A program made the position numbers and the translations under genes. From Streptomyces olivochromogenes (GTDB lineage: Bacteria > Actinomycetota > Actinomycetes > Streptomycetales > Streptomycetaceae): a stretch of DNA of 55,661 bases. The stretch lies in NCBI RefSeq assembly GCF_021538895.1, contig NZ_JADDRL010000064.1, forward strand, positions 1 through 55,661. Reading direction: 5' to 3'. Of the stretch, positions 39,975-53,181 are shown in pieces. Numbering within the stretch: the stretch's first letter is position 1; every line of letters begins with the position of its first letter. The notes beneath the pieces were generated by a model, which did not search any database, was not told where the DNA came from, and saw nothing but the letters and a program-made list of their open reading frames with translations.

Positions 39975-42383
39975 TCAGGTCGGTTGAACGGCGATCAGGC
40001 AGGTGTCGTCATCGGTGTCGGCGATGTCACTGGACAGCAGAAGGTCCAGATAGTCCTCAAGGTTGTCCACCGGGCGGCTGGCTACGTCCAGTAGCTGTTC
40101 GAGGGCTTCGTCCATGCTGCTGTCGCGGCGCTCGATCAGGCCGTCGGTGTACATCAGCAGGATGTCCTGCTGATGCAACTCGTGCCCGGTCTCCTCGTAC
40201 GCGACGGCGTCGACAGCGCCCAGCAGCACGCCGTCCGGCGGTTTGAGCGCGTGGGCCTTCCCCCGGCTGACGAGGATCGGAGGTACGTGTCCCGCATTGG
40301 CCCAGCGCAGGGTGCGGACGGCGGGATCGAACAGGCCGCAGACGACGGTCGCGGTGACCTGCTCGGTGAGGCAGCAGGCGACGCTGTTCAGCCAGGAGAG
40401 CAGCCGGGCCGGTCCCGCACCGGTGATGGCCAAGCCGCGCAGGGCGTTGCGCAGGACGACCATGCCCGTCGCGGCAGCAATGCCGTGGCCGGCGATGTCG
40501 CCAACCGTGAGCAGCACCCGGCCATCGGGGAGGACGACGGCGTCGTACCAGTCTCCGCCGACCCGCTGGTCCTCCTCCGCCGGGCGGTAGCGGACGGCGA
40601 CCCGCAGCCCCGCCCCGTACACCGGATGTTCGGTCGGGGGCATGATCGCCCGCTGCAACTGCCGAGTCAGTCGATGACGCTCCGCGGCCTGCTGCTCGGC
40701 ACCGGCCAGCCGGTCCCGGGTGGCGGCCAGCGCGACCTCGGTCCATCGGTGCGGAGAGATGTCCTGGTAGGCGCCGCGTACTGCGACCAAGAGCCCGGAG
40801 GCGTCGCAGACGGGTTCGGCGACCACCCGCAGGTGGCGGACCACGTCGCCGGCGCGCCGAAGCCGGAAGGTGATGGCGCTTTCCTCCCCCTGGTGCAGCA
40901 CGGTGCGCAGGAAGCGCCCCACGGCGCCGGTGTCGTCGGGGTGCGCATGTTCGAAGAGCCGGTGCAGCGGAACCGGGGCCGCGCCGGGTGGCAGCCCGTA
41001 CAGCGTGGACAGCTGCTCGGTCCAGGTGATCTCACCGGTGGCCAGGTTCTCCTCAAAGGCGCCGATCTGGCTGAGCCGCTGGGCGTGCTTCAGCAGGTCG
41101 GCCAGCCGGGCGTCGCCCTTCGGGAGCCGCCAGCTGAGGAGCACCACATCGCCGAAGCGGGCCAGCCCCACGGCAGCAACGACGGCCGGGGGCACCGGAC
41201 TGCCCGGGAACCTGAGCACCGCGCTCTGGCTGCGATACGTGGCCCCGGTGCGGTGCACCTGCCTGATCCGATCGAACAGCCCACCCTCCGCGGCAAACAG
41301 CGGATACGCCTCCAGCAGGGGCAGCCCTGTCACCTCGGCACGGGGACGACCGGCCGGATCGGTGAACCGCTCGTTGGTGTGCTCGATCATGAAGTCGGTG
41401 ATCCGGCCGTCGTGGTCCCGCAACGGCCGCAGCAGAGCGGCGGAGTCCAGGAGGCCGTCGAGCAAACCGACGAGCCAGGCGGCGGCTTCTCCGGGCGGCC
41501 TGCCCAATGCCACGCCCTGGTCGGGCAGTGACAGGACGCACAGCTGGGCCAGGGCATCCAGCTGCCGCTGGAGGGCGAGCGCGGGGTGGGCGCCGGGCCA
41601 GTGGACCTCCAGGACGGCCACCCGCTGATCGCCGCCTTGAGCGGGCACGACGGCTCGTGAGCCGCTGCTGCCGCCGCCGATGGTGGGCGTCAGCACGTCG
41701 CCGGGCTCGCTGATCCACACTGTCCGGTCCTCGCTGATGGCCTGCTGGGCCGGCGTGCCGAGTCCGGGCGGGACATAGCGCCAGCGGGTGGCCTCAGCAG
41801 GGCCGAACCCTGCCTCTCCCGCGAGTGTGAGAGAGCCGTCAGGGGCGGCCGACCACACGGCGGCGGCGGTGGCGCCCAATGGCCGCAGCGACCGGTCGAG
41901 GAGGGCCCGGGCGAGCGCCTGGGCGTCGTCACCGGCCAGGATGGCGGCGGCCTCCGCCATGCGCAGCCGCAGGGCGGTCCCTCCGTCCTGCGGACCCGCG
42001 GCTCCCTTTTCCTTCCGGCCGCTACGGGATGTGGCCTGCGTAGAGCGGGCTTCCGCGACCGCGCAGGCGGTGGCGTCCGCGGCTGCCTGGTTGACGATGT
42101 CGGCGGCCAGCACGCGCAGAGCCATCCGGGAGTCGGAGGCGAGCCTCTGAAGCTGCCGCGCGGCTTCGGCCGGAGCGCAGTTCAGCCGTTCCACCAGGAT
42201 GCCCTGGGCGAGTGCCACCAGAACCCGGGCCTCGCGGTCCTCGCGCCCCGCGCGAATCTCGGTACTCAGCCGGTCGACGGTCGCTGCCAGCCCAGCCACT
42301 GCGGCCTCACCGTGCTGTGAAGGACACACGCCGGGTTCGTTAGGGGGACGCTGCCCCATGGGCTCGCGCTGCTGCTCCACCAT
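39975..42383 (-). CDS. ANTAR-GAF-PAS-PAS-SpoIIE phosphatase
   Basis: The product is 802 aa. An N-terminal ANTAR-like helix set (about 40-100, EARVLVALAQGILVERLNCA), GAF (about 130-240), two PAS-type regions (about 270-380 and 400-510) and a SpoIIE PP2C domain (about 560-800) appear in order. Metal-binding Asp are in VGGDWYDAV, TVGDIAGHG, MYTDGLIE and DTDDDTCLIAV. ATG 42383 has GAGGAG 7 nt upstream. It lies 76 nt after the hybrid kinase on the same strand and is probably its output. Confidence 0.85.
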   Translation of the reverse strand: MVEQQREPMGQRPPNEPGVCPSQHGEAAVAGLAATVDRLSTEIRAGREDREARVLVALAQGILVERLNCAPAEAARQLQRLASDSRMALRVLAADIVNQAAADATACAVAEARSTQATSRSGRKEKGAAGPQDGGTALRLRMAEAAAILAGDDAQALARALLDRSLRPLGATAAAVWSAAPDGSLTLAGEAGFGPAEATRWRYVPPGLGTPAQQAISEDRTVWISEPGDVLTPTIGGGSSGSRAVVPAQGGDQRVAVLEVHWPGAHPALALQRQLDALAQLCVLSLPDQGVALGRPPGEAAAWLVGLLDGLLDSAALLRPLRDHDGRITDFMIEHTNERFTDPAGRPRAEVTGLPLLEAYPLFAAEGGLFDRIRQVHRTGATYRSQSAVLRFPGSPVPPAVVAAVGLARFGDVVLLSWRLPKGDARLADLLKHAQRLSQIGAFEENLATGEITWTEQLSTLYGLPPGAAPVPLHRLFEHAHPDDTGAVGRFLRTVLHQGEESAITFRLRRAGDVVRHLRVVAEPVCDASGLLVAVRGAYQDISPHRWTEVALAATRDRLAGAEQQAAERHRLTRQLQRAIMPPTEHPVYGAGLRVAVRYRPAEEDQRVGGDWYDAVVLPDGRVLLTVGDIAGHGIAAATGMVVLRNALRGLAITGAGPARLLSWLNSVACCLTEQVTATVVCGLFDPAVRTLRWANAGHVPPILVSRGKAHALKPPDGVLLGAVDAVAYEETGHELHQQDILLMYTDGLIERRDSSMDEALEQLLDVASRPVDNLEDYLDLLLSSDIADTDDDTCLIAVQPT

Positions 42384-42459
42384 GGGGTGCTCCTCGGCGG
42401 TGCTCCTCGGCCCGGGGATCCGGCGGACGACTGCTCGCCTGGTACCCAGTCCAAGCACA

Positions 42460-46233
<3,774 letters not shown>

Positions 46234-47048
46234 CTCCGCTCCCGCCGTACTGATCCACCAAGGGCGACCGGCCGGCAGTCCGGCTGGGGGTTGCGGCCCT
46301 CGGCCCGCCCGAAGGGTACGCCCGGCGATCGCCCCGTCGCCTCCAGTGTGCCGCTGCCGAGGCATGGCGGACAGCGCACGTCCGAGGTGACCACCGTGGC
46401 GGTCCCCTTGGCCCGCCCTCCCCCATGCCAGGCCGCCTCTTCTCGGCCTCGTCCGGCATGCGGCCGAGGTGGAGACCAGCTGGTTTCGTTTCGTGCTGAA
46501 TCAGGAACGGCTCAAGCTCCGATGGCCTGCCGTCGACGGCGTCTTGGGTGAGTCCCTTGTGGCCGAGGCAGACGTCGACGAAGCGTTCACTCTCTGGCGA
46601 GAGGCGTGTGCGGGCGCTCGCGTCACTTACAGCCGCGAGGCGACGTGCCGGGCCGGCGACGACGGACCACCGGCCCAGTCTTCTCCGGCCCACGGAGAGT
46701 GGGGGCTATCCCTTGACGCGTGCGCCCGCCGCCGCCAGGTCGGCCGCCTCGTTGCGGTTCCTGGGCATGAGCCGTTCCAGCAATCCGATGTGTTCGGCGA
46801 GCGGGGCGGGCGGTTGCCCAGGACGGGGCGTGGTGACGCAGTTCCCTCAGGGCGCGGTACGTCATGCTTGGCAAGGCGAGCAAGCAGAATCTGAAGCGGG
46901 GGGCAAGGCGCCGCGGCGCCGAACGTCGCGGTCCGCGGCAATCAGGATGACGGTGGCCGGGCCGCGGAACGCGGGCGGCTCGGCCACCGGGTGCAGGCAC
47001 GACGCCGAGCCGGCAGATCGCCGGAACCGCCGGGTGAGGAGCTGGCGC
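46234..47048. other. intergenic with possible minus-strand relic
   Basis: About 800 nt without a supported gene. A minus-strand frame around 46890-46727 ends EHIGLLERLMPRNRNEAADL, then AAAGARVKG and a stop, which looks like a real protein terminus, but no start or family is recognisable and frames shift upstream. It may be a decayed gene. Confidence 0.35.
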
Positions 47049-47972
47049 TCAGGACAGCGGGACGCCGGCGATCGCAATGCGCTCCATCACCCGACGCTGG
47101 GGGTAGTAGTCGTTGATGGCGTAGTGCTGGACGGCGATGTTGTCCCAGATCGCGATCGAGTCGGGCTGCCACCGGAAACGCACCTGAAGCTCCGGAATGC
47201 GGGCCTGCAGGCCAAGTTCGTGCAGCAGCTCCCGGCTCTCGTCCTCGGGCAGTCCGACGATGCGGGTCGTGAACGGCTCGTTGACGTACAGCGTCTTGCG
47301 CCCGGTGCGCGGGTGCCGCACGACGACCGGGTGCTCGACCGCAGGCAGGGACAGGCGCAGCGCCGCTATCTGGTCCTGGGTCATGAACGTGCCCCAGCTG
47401 GGCTCCCAGTCGTGTACGGCGGTGAGACCCTCGATGCGCTGCTTCATCTCGTCGCTGAGGTTGTCGTAGGCGGCGCCCATGTCGGCCCACATGGTGTCGC
47501 CGCCGGCCGGCGGGACCTCGACCGAGCGGAGCACCGAGCCCAGGGCGGGCGCGGCCATGAACGAGTGGTCGCTGTGCCAGATGTTCTCCTGGCCGATAGC
47601 CGATGCGTCCTTGGCCAGCCGTGAGACACCGATGGTGTCGCCCTTCGGGAAGAACGGGTTCGGCTCCGGTTCACCCCACACCGCGGCCAGCGCCAGGTGG
47701 GCGTCGACGTCGAAGTCGTGCTGGTCACGGAAGAAGATCACCTTCCATTCGAGCAGGGCCTGCCGCAGCTCCTCCACGAGCTCATCGTCGATCGGCCCGG
47801 ACAGGTCCACACCGCCGATCTCCGCCCCGATGTGCGGCGTCATCGGCGCAATCTGCAGAAGCCGGTACTCGGCCGGTGCGGTGCCAGGCCCGGTCCGCTC
47901 CAGCAGGCGCCGGCCGAAGTGGATCAGCGGCTTCTCCAGAAGGGGGTTCTTGTCGGTCCCAGTCGTGTCCAT
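47049..47972 (-). CDS. TauD/TfdA-family Fe(II)/2-oxoglutarate dioxygenase
   Basis: The product is 307 aa. A jelly-roll dioxygenase with iron ligands in NIWHSDHSF (His and Asp) and in VQHYAINDY (distal His), and the 2-oxoglutarate Arg in RRVMERIAI. It also has the family entry GAEIGGVDLSG and KVIFFRDQ. It would oxidise a sulfonate, aryloxyalkanoate or similar acid. I start at ATG 47972 (GGAGG 5 nt upstream) rather than TTG 47984. A 19-bp palindrome lies 29 nt upstream. It is divergent from an MFS transporter that probably imports the substrate. Confidence 0.87.
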   Translation of the reverse strand: MDTTGTDKNPLLEKPLIHFGRRLLERTGPGTAPAEYRLLQIAPMTPHIGAEIGGVDLSGPIDDELVEELRQALLEWKVIFFRDQHDFDVDAHLALAAVWGEPEPNPFFPKGDTIGVSRLAKDASAIGQENIWHSDHSFMAAPALGSVLRSVEVPPAGGDTMWADMGAAYDNLSDEMKQRIEGLTAVHDWEPSWGTFMTQDQIAALRLSLPAVEHPVVVRHPRTGRKTLYVNEPFTTRIVGLPEDESRELLHELGLQARIPELQVRFRWQPDSIAIWDNIAVQHYAINDYYPQRRVMERIAIAGVPLS

Positions 47973-48000
47973 ATGGTCCTCCAAGGTCGCATCCGAAAAA

Positions 48001-48019
48001 TCGTTACCGGAAGTATCGA
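48001..48019. promoter_or_regulatory. operator palindrome 1 (dioxygenase side)
   Basis: TCGTTACCGGAAGTATCGA: arms TCGTTAC and GTATCGA around 5 nt, matching the second site at 48323 in inverted orientation (consensus TCGWTAC-N5-GTAWCGA). It lies 29 nt before the dioxygenase ATG. The pattern suits a TetR-type or similar dimeric repressor. Confidence 0.6.
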
Positions 48020-48322
48020 TATCCGGGCAGGTGGCCGCAAGGGTCCCTCATGACTATTTCGCCGCACCGGCCAGGAGCCGCATTCGCAGCCGGGAGGCCG
48101 GAACGGCGGGTGCCGCCAGACGGGCAGCCAGAGACCGGGCACCTCTCGCACACGGCAATCCACCGACGGCTCTGCCCCTGCCGCAGGAAAGGACATACAT
48201 CCGCCGGGCCGTGCGGACCGCGGCGACTCGTTCGCCGCACGCCCCACCCGGGCGGAGGGTCGCTGCCGGGCCACCATCGGGCGATCGCAGCGATCAGACC
48301 CTTGCCGCCACACTCAACCGTA

Positions 48323-48341
48323 TCGATACTTCACGTAACGA
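48323..48341. promoter_or_regulatory. operator palindrome 2 (transporter side)
   Basis: TCGATACTTCACGTAACGA: arms TCGATAC and GTAACGA. Together with its neighbouring bases it equals site 1 over 19 of 21 positions when reversed. It lies 117 nt before the MFS start. Between the two sites (48020-48322) no gene is supported. Confidence 0.6.
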
Positions 48342-48457
48342 ATTTTGCGCCGCTGTGACTGATACGTGCTGCCGCGCCCTCGATCCGCCGACGTCCCCTC
48401 CCCCGTGCTCTACGCCGATCACCCCTGCCCGAGAACAGCTACCTTCGCGGAGCCCCC

Positions 48458-49771
48458 GTGCCCAACACCGATCTCACCCCCGCCGCGCTCACCGAGCCCG
48501 TCACGACGAGCCTCGGCCATCGACGGCAGGCCTGGACCATCACCGGGTTGCTGGTGGTCTTCATGATGGTCAACTTCGCCGACAAGTCCGTCCTCGGACT
48601 GGCGGCCGATCCGATACGCCATGACCTGGGCCTTTCGGCGACCGGATTCGGGGTGGCCAACAGCGCGTTCTTCCTGCTCTTCTCACTGTGCGGCGCCATG
48701 GGCGGGCTGCTGGCGGACCGGGTGCGACCACGGTGGCTGCTGCTGGGGATGGCACTACTGTGGTCGATCGCCCAGGTGCCGATGGCCCTGGGCGGAGGGC
48801 TGGTCGCATTGGTCGTCTCGCGGATCATGCTCGGTGCCGCGGAGGGGCCCGCCTTTCCGGTGGCCCAGCACAGCGCTCTGGCGTGGTTCCCGGACAGCCG
48901 ACGCAACCTTCCCGGCGCGCTGCTCAGCGTAGGCATCGCGCTTGGCGTGGTGCTCGCCGCCCCAGGGCTCACCTGGGTGATCCAGCACCACGGCTGGCGC
49001 TCCTCCTTCGCCGCCGTCGCCGTCGCCGGCGTGCTCTGGGCGGCAGCCTGGACCGTGTTCGGTAAGGACCGGACACCGCAAACCGGGGCCCACAGCGCCA
49101 GCGACGCGTCCGGAAGCAGCGACGAAGAGTGCTCGCACGCCCCCTCGTACCGGCGCATCCTGGCCACCAGAACCTGGATCGGGGCCTCGATCGGCTACTT
49201 CTGCACGTACTGGATGATCGCCCTGTCACTGGTGTGGGTGCCCTCGTACCTGCACGACGGCCTGGGCTACTCCACCACCACCGCCGCCGGCCTCGTCGCC
49301 GGAATCTGGGCGATCAGCGCCATCGCGCTGCTGGGCCAGGCGGGAGTCACCGCCTGGCTGCTGCGGCGCGGCGTGAGCAGCCGGTGGGCCCGTGGCCGCG
49401 TCGGCGGAATCAGCCTGCTGGTCTCCGCCCTCGGTTGCGGTGCCCTGTCGCAGGCCGCACGCGGGCCGGTCACCGTGCTCCTCCTGCTCGTCGGCTTCGG
49501 CCTGTGTGGGACGATGTCGACGATCGCGGTGACCACGGTCGCCGAACTCGTCCCGGCCCATCGGCGCGGCGGCGCCCTCGGCCTGATGAACGCCGTGGTC
49601 ACCACGGGCGGCCTGATCGCCCCGGCTCTGACCGGATACCTGGTCGACACCCAGGGCAGGGCCGGCTACCAGCACGCCGTACTCCTCGCGGCCGTACTAC
49701 TCGTGCTGGGGGGCACGGCCTCGGTGACCCTGATCGACCCAGCCCGCGATGCTCGGCACCTAGCTCAATGA
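48458..49771 (+). CDS. MFS transporter (anion:cation symporter-like)
   Basis: The product is 437 aa with about 12 membrane helices. After a polar N-terminus it reads VNFADKSVLGLAADPIRHDL, the first-loop motif GGLLADRVRPRWLL, then RIMLGAAEGPAFPVAQHSAL, as in the ACS group that imports sugar acids, phthalate or similar anions. GTG 48458 has GCGGAG 5 nt upstream. It is divergent from the TauD-type dioxygenase with a shared operator pair, so uptake of the dioxygenase substrate is likely. Confidence 0.85.
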   Translation: MPNTDLTPAALTEPVTTSLGHRRQAWTITGLLVVFMMVNFADKSVLGLAADPIRHDLGLSATGFGVANSAFFLLFSLCGAMGGLLADRVRPRWLLLGMALLWSIAQVPMALGGGLVALVVSRIMLGAAEGPAFPVAQHSALAWFPDSRRNLPGALLSVGIALGVVLAAPGLTWVIQHHGWRSSFAAVAVAGVLWAAAWTVFGKDRTPQTGAHSASDASGSSDEECSHAPSYRRILATRTWIGASIGYFCTYWMIALSLVWVPSYLHDGLGYSTTTAAGLVAGIWAISAIALLGQAGVTAWLLRRGVSSRWARGRVGGISLLVSALGCGALSQAARGPVTVLLLLVGFGLCGTMSTIAVTTVAELVPAHRRGGALGLMNAVVTTGGLIAPALTGYLVDTQGRAGYQHAVLLAAVLLVLGGTASVTLIDPARDARHLAQ

Positions 49772-50112
49772 CGGTCGTCACCGACCGCCGCGCCACACCA
49801 TTGCGTCCTGAAGTGAGAGTTCTTGAACGGTGGCAATGAGTTGTGTGCGGCTGGACGGTCTGGAGGGTTGGCTGCTGGCGGGACGACGTGAAGCCACTCA
49901 CTCGCCACAGCCCCCGCCCTCATACCCGGCGATTTCCCATCCGAGTGGTCAAGTTCGGGCACTGGTCGAGATCGGGACCTGAATAGCCAGGCTGAGCCCA
50001 CGGGCTCGCCACCCCTCAGCAAGGGGAGGCGGGACTCTCGTTATGTATGTGTGAGATGCGGGCGGCCAGACGGATGGCACACTCCTGCCTGGCCACGAAG
50101 GGATTCGCAATA
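49772..50112. other. intergenic, no gene recognised
   Basis: The region downstream of the transporter holds only a weak GAGCCCACGGGCTC hairpin near 49994. No frame with a proper start was found before the lipoprotein. Confidence 0.4.
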
Positions 50113-50847
50113 ATGAAGAAGCGCCTCAGACGCCTGCAGTTGGCCGCCGCGACCCTGGCCGTGGCCGTCGCCGCGAGCGCGTGCGGCCCCGCCGGCGGAG
50201 GGGACGCGTCGGCGAAGCCCACAGCCGCCGGCGCGGAGCGGACGGCCGGAACGCCCTCGACCGCAAAGACATCAGCGCGCCCGCCGGCGACCGCACCGCC
50301 GAGCCGCGCCCCGAAGCCGGCACCCGCCAAAACCGCGGCTGCCCCTCGCACTCGCGCCCCCTGGCCCCATGTCACCTTCGCCCGGCTGACGTTCGAGATA
50401 CCCCCGGGCTGGACGCTGATGACGTACGGCAGCGACGCCTGCGTGCAGCCCGTACACCAGGCCGGGCTGCCAACGATGTTCGGCTGCGCCGGAATCGCCA
50501 TCCAGTCCGGCTCCATCGCCGGCCACGAACTGCAGCCCTACGAGGCCCGTCAACCAGGCGGCTGGTACGCGGCAACCGATGTCCAACCCTGCCCGGTCGA
50601 CCCGACCCTCGCGGACGGTTCCTTCAACGGCATCTCCAGCGGCACGTCATCACCACCGGTCGAGTCCGGCCTGCGCCCGGTGGGCAACCACAAGGCGGCC
50701 TACGACCGCTGGACGGCCGCCTGCGCGAACGGCCACCGCTTCTCACCACGGGCGTGGCACCTGCCCGTCTCCCGGGTACTGTTCCTGGACTACACGGGGC
50801 ACGTGGAGACGGCCCGTGTGCTGGAGTCGGTGCGCTTCCCTGACTGA
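50113..50847 (+). CDS. secreted lipoprotein, uncharacterised
   Basis: The product is 244 aa. Residues 1-22 are a lipoprotein signal (KKRLRRLQLAAATLAVAVAA, then SAC with the lipidated Cys). A Pro/Ala/Thr-rich linker runs to about 90, and a beta-rich C-terminal domain contains TFEIPPGWTLMTYGSDACVQ, MFGCAGIAIQSG, VQPCPVDPTL and CANGH, whose Cys could form disulfides. It sits on the outer face of the membrane. ATG 50113 was chosen for the signal peptide; AAGGGA precedes it by about 10 nt. No family name recognised. Confidence 0.7.
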   Translation: MKKRLRRLQLAAATLAVAVAASACGPAGGGDASAKPTAAGAERTAGTPSTAKTSARPPATAPPSRAPKPAPAKTAAAPRTRAPWPHVTFARLTFEIPPGWTLMTYGSDACVQPVHQAGLPTMFGCAGIAIQSGSIAGHELQPYEARQPGGWYAATDVQPCPVDPTLADGSFNGISSGTSSPPVESGLRPVGNHKAAYDRWTAACANGHRFSPRAWHLPVSRVLFLDYTGHVETARVLESVRFPD

Positions 50848-50901
50848 TCGTCAGGGGTGATCGGTCTGCATGATGGGCATGCCGCGGTCAGGACCTCTTC
50901 T

Positions 50902-51098
50902 TCACGGCAGGGCGGGCTTCCTCATCGTGAGTCGCCCGGTCATGAGGGTGATGAGTGCCCAGTTCAGGTGCGCATTGCTGAGGAAGGCGTTCGTCGGCCT
51001 CGCGTTACGGCGAGCGTCATGATTCACCCCCAACGTGCGTTCGACTCGCCAGCGGCGCAGAAGGCCGACGAACCCTTTGGCGCCCTTGGGACGGGACG
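50902..51098 (-). pseudogene. IS5-type transposase C-terminal scrap
   Basis: The minus-strand frame reads GAKGFVGLLRRWRVERTLGV, then LSNAHLNWALITLMTGRLTM and a stop at 50902. RRWxVERTxGW and the following helix are the transposase C-terminus. Everything before it is missing. Confidence 0.5.
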
Positions 51099-51179
51099 GT
51101 CTTGAGGATGCTGCGAAGGCAGTCCTAGGCCCAGGTGACGAGCTGGCCAGCCTGGGAGGAGTCGCAGACCTGGGTGATC

Positions 51180-51888
51180 TGCGGGGGGCGCGGCGAAACT
51201 TCGGGCGCCCGCCCGAACACGACCTGCGCGAATTCTGGAACGCGGCCCTGTACATGGACCGCACCGGGGTGCAGTGGCGCTACCTGCCGCACGACTTTCC
51301 GCCCCGGGAAACGGTCTACGGCTACTTTGCGCAGCGGGAGAAGGAAGGAGTGTTCGCCCAGCTCAACGGCCTGCTCAGGGAGTTGGCGCCACGGAAGGAG
51401 GGTCGGAACGCCAAGCCGCCAGCCTCCGTGATCAACGCGCAGAGCGTCAAGACCTCCACCGGCGTCCCTGCCTCCAGCCAGGGCACGGACGCCGGCGAAA
51501 AGATCGCGGGCAGGAAGTGGAGCATCGTGATCGACACGATCGGCGTCCTCCTCGCCATGCCGGTCACCGCGGTCGGCGTGCAGGACTCCGTGGCCGGCAC
51601 TCATCTCCTCGACAAGGTCGCGTCCAGCCATCCCGGCATACGCAAGGTCTGGGTCGACGGCGGCTACCGGCAGCACTTCGTCGAACATGCCGCCATCCTT
51701 GGTATCGACATGGAAATCGTCACCCGCACCCCCGGGGCCAAGGGATTTACCCGATACCGAAGCTCCGAAGCTCCGAAGCCATGATCCGCCTCGCCATGAC
51801 CGACGTGACGTCCCGCCGCCTCACCGGCGACAGCGCTGTCTCCTGGCGCGACCCGACATCAACGGATCAAACACTGATTTCGGGATAA
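51180..51888 (+). pseudogene. IS5-family transposase with internal deletion
   Basis: The first frame reads DLREFWNAALYMDRTGVQWR, YLPHDFPPRETVYGYFAQRE, VINAQSVKTSTG, SIVIDTIGVLLAMPVTAVGV and KVWVDGGYRQHFVEHAA. Near 51760 the conserved RRWxVERTYGW segment is deleted and a GAAGCTCC repeat lies at the join. The other frame gives the true C-terminus SSEAMIRLAMTDVTSRRLTG and stops at 51886. The start is also unclear. Confidence 0.65.
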
Positions 51889-51963
51889 AACCTCGAGATA
51901 AGACGACCACTGACGACGGGCGGGAAAGTCCGCACGCGCCGCGCGCCCAGGGGGACGAGGTTC

Positions 51964-52569
51964 TCAGTCTCCGGCGCGACCGACCGCCCGGACGACCAGA
52001 TCCACCAAGTCTTCCACGAAGCGCACGTTAGGCAGTTCACGCTCCGCCAGCAAGCGGTACACCAGCGGCGCCGCCACCAGCGTGGCGGCCGACCGGATGT
52101 CGACGTCGGGCCGTACCTCGCCGCGGGCGATGCCCCGCTGGAGGATGCGGCGCGTCTCGGCCATCAACCGGTCCGTGTAGTCCACGTACTCTCCACGGGC
52201 CCCGTCCGCCTCGGCGGCCGCTGCCATGAGTTCCGTCAGCAGCCGCGCCGTACCCGGCAGTCGGTACGACGCCAAGCGCGCCGCCAGCACCTCGCGCAGC
52301 TCGGCCCGAATGTCACCCAGGTCCGGGACCGACAGCGGGCCTATCCGTGACTCGGCCGCCGCGATGATCAAGGCCTGCTTGGAGGGCCAGCGCCGGTAGA
52401 TAGCAGGCTTACTCACCCCGGCACGCGCTGCTACAGCATCCATCGTCAATGCGTCGACGCCCTGCTCGGTCACCAGCTCGATCACTGCCTCGAGGGTGTC
52501 GTCCGTGACCCGCTCCTGGCGCGGCCGCCCAGGTCCACGCTCGGCCTTCTGTGTCTGTGCCCCGACCAT
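51964..52569 (-). CDS. TetR/AcrR-family regulator
   Basis: The product is 201 aa. The N-terminal HTH spans about 20-65 (DDTLEAVIELVTEQGVDALT, MDAVAARAGVSKPAIYRRWP, SKQALIIAA), and the rest is the helical ligand domain ending VEDLVDLVVRAVG. ATG 52569 is chosen because the protein then has a normal N-terminus; the ribosome-binding site is weak. It is the only TetR in the window and a candidate, untested, for the palindromes at 48001 and 48323. Confidence 0.82.
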   Translation of the reverse strand: MVGAQTQKAERGPGRPRQERVTDDTLEAVIELVTEQGVDALTMDAVAARAGVSKPAIYRRWPSKQALIIAAAESRIGPLSVPDLGDIRAELREVLAARLASYRLPGTARLLTELMAAAAEADGARGEYVDYTDRLMAETRRILQRGIARGEVRPDVDIRSAATLVAAPLVYRLLAERELPNVRFVEDLVDLVVRAVGRAGD

Positions 52570-52710
52570 GCCCCGAGGATACGGGGCGCCGACAGCTCCC
52601 ATCGCATGTCGGCGGACGGCCGACGCCGAGCACTCGTGAGGGCGCTGCCACATTGACTGATGGGATGGGATGATCTTCGCTTGTCCGTCAGGCCAAGCGG
52701 TCCCTGGCCG

Positions 52711-53181
52711 TCAGGACCCTGTGGCCGCAGCCCGGCAGTCAGGACAGAAGCCCCAGAACGTCACTGCGGCCTCCTGGATGTCGTACTCCTCCGGCAACCG
52801 GGGCTCCATACACGGAGCCGCACCCACCGCACACTCCACGTCACAGATTGCACCGCACCGACGGCACACGAAGTGGTGGTGGTTGTCGTGGCGCTCGGTC
52901 TCGTAACGGGTCGGGTGACCCGGGATCTGAGTGCACCGGACCAGACCGGCGTCCGTGAGGGCGCGCAGCACGTTGTAGGTGGCCTGCAGGGACAGGTGGC
53001 CCGTGATCTGCTGCGCACGGTCACGCAGGGTGTCGGCATCGAGGTGTTCGGCCGAATCGGAGACAGCCATCAGCAGGGCCATGCGCGGAGCGGTCACCCG
53101 CATGCCCGCCGTGCGCAGCCGCGTCACGGCCACCGCCATGGGTTCCTCGGCGCTGGTCACGGTTGTCACGCTGCCTGGCAT
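52711..53181 (-). CDS. Fur-family metalloregulator (FurA/CatR-like)
   Basis: The product is 156 aa. A winged-helix domain (about 20-85, GMRVTAPRMALLMAVSD, SLQATYNVLRALTDAGLVR) is followed by a metal domain with HDNHHHFVCRRCGAICDVEC and FWGFCPDC (two CxxC zinc pairs). It resembles streptomycete FurA/CatR, which represses catalase-peroxidase genes and senses peroxide or iron. No catalase gene is adjacent. Its start overlaps the HATPase gene by 16 nt and has no ribosome-binding site, so it is translated by coupling. Confidence 0.85.
   Translation of the reverse strand: MPGSVTTVTSAEEPMAVAVTRLRTAGMRVTAPRMALLMAVSDSAEHLDADTLRDRAQQITGHLSLQATYNVLRALTDAGLVRCTQIPGHPTRYETERHDNHHHFVCRRCGAICDVECAVGAAPCMEPRLPEEYDIQEAAVTFWGFCPDCRAAATGS

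Noticed and set aside
47924..48313. 129-codon minus-strand frame between the dioxygenase and the transporter
   Set aside because: It covers both palindromic operators and the promoter region, has no start signal and no motif.
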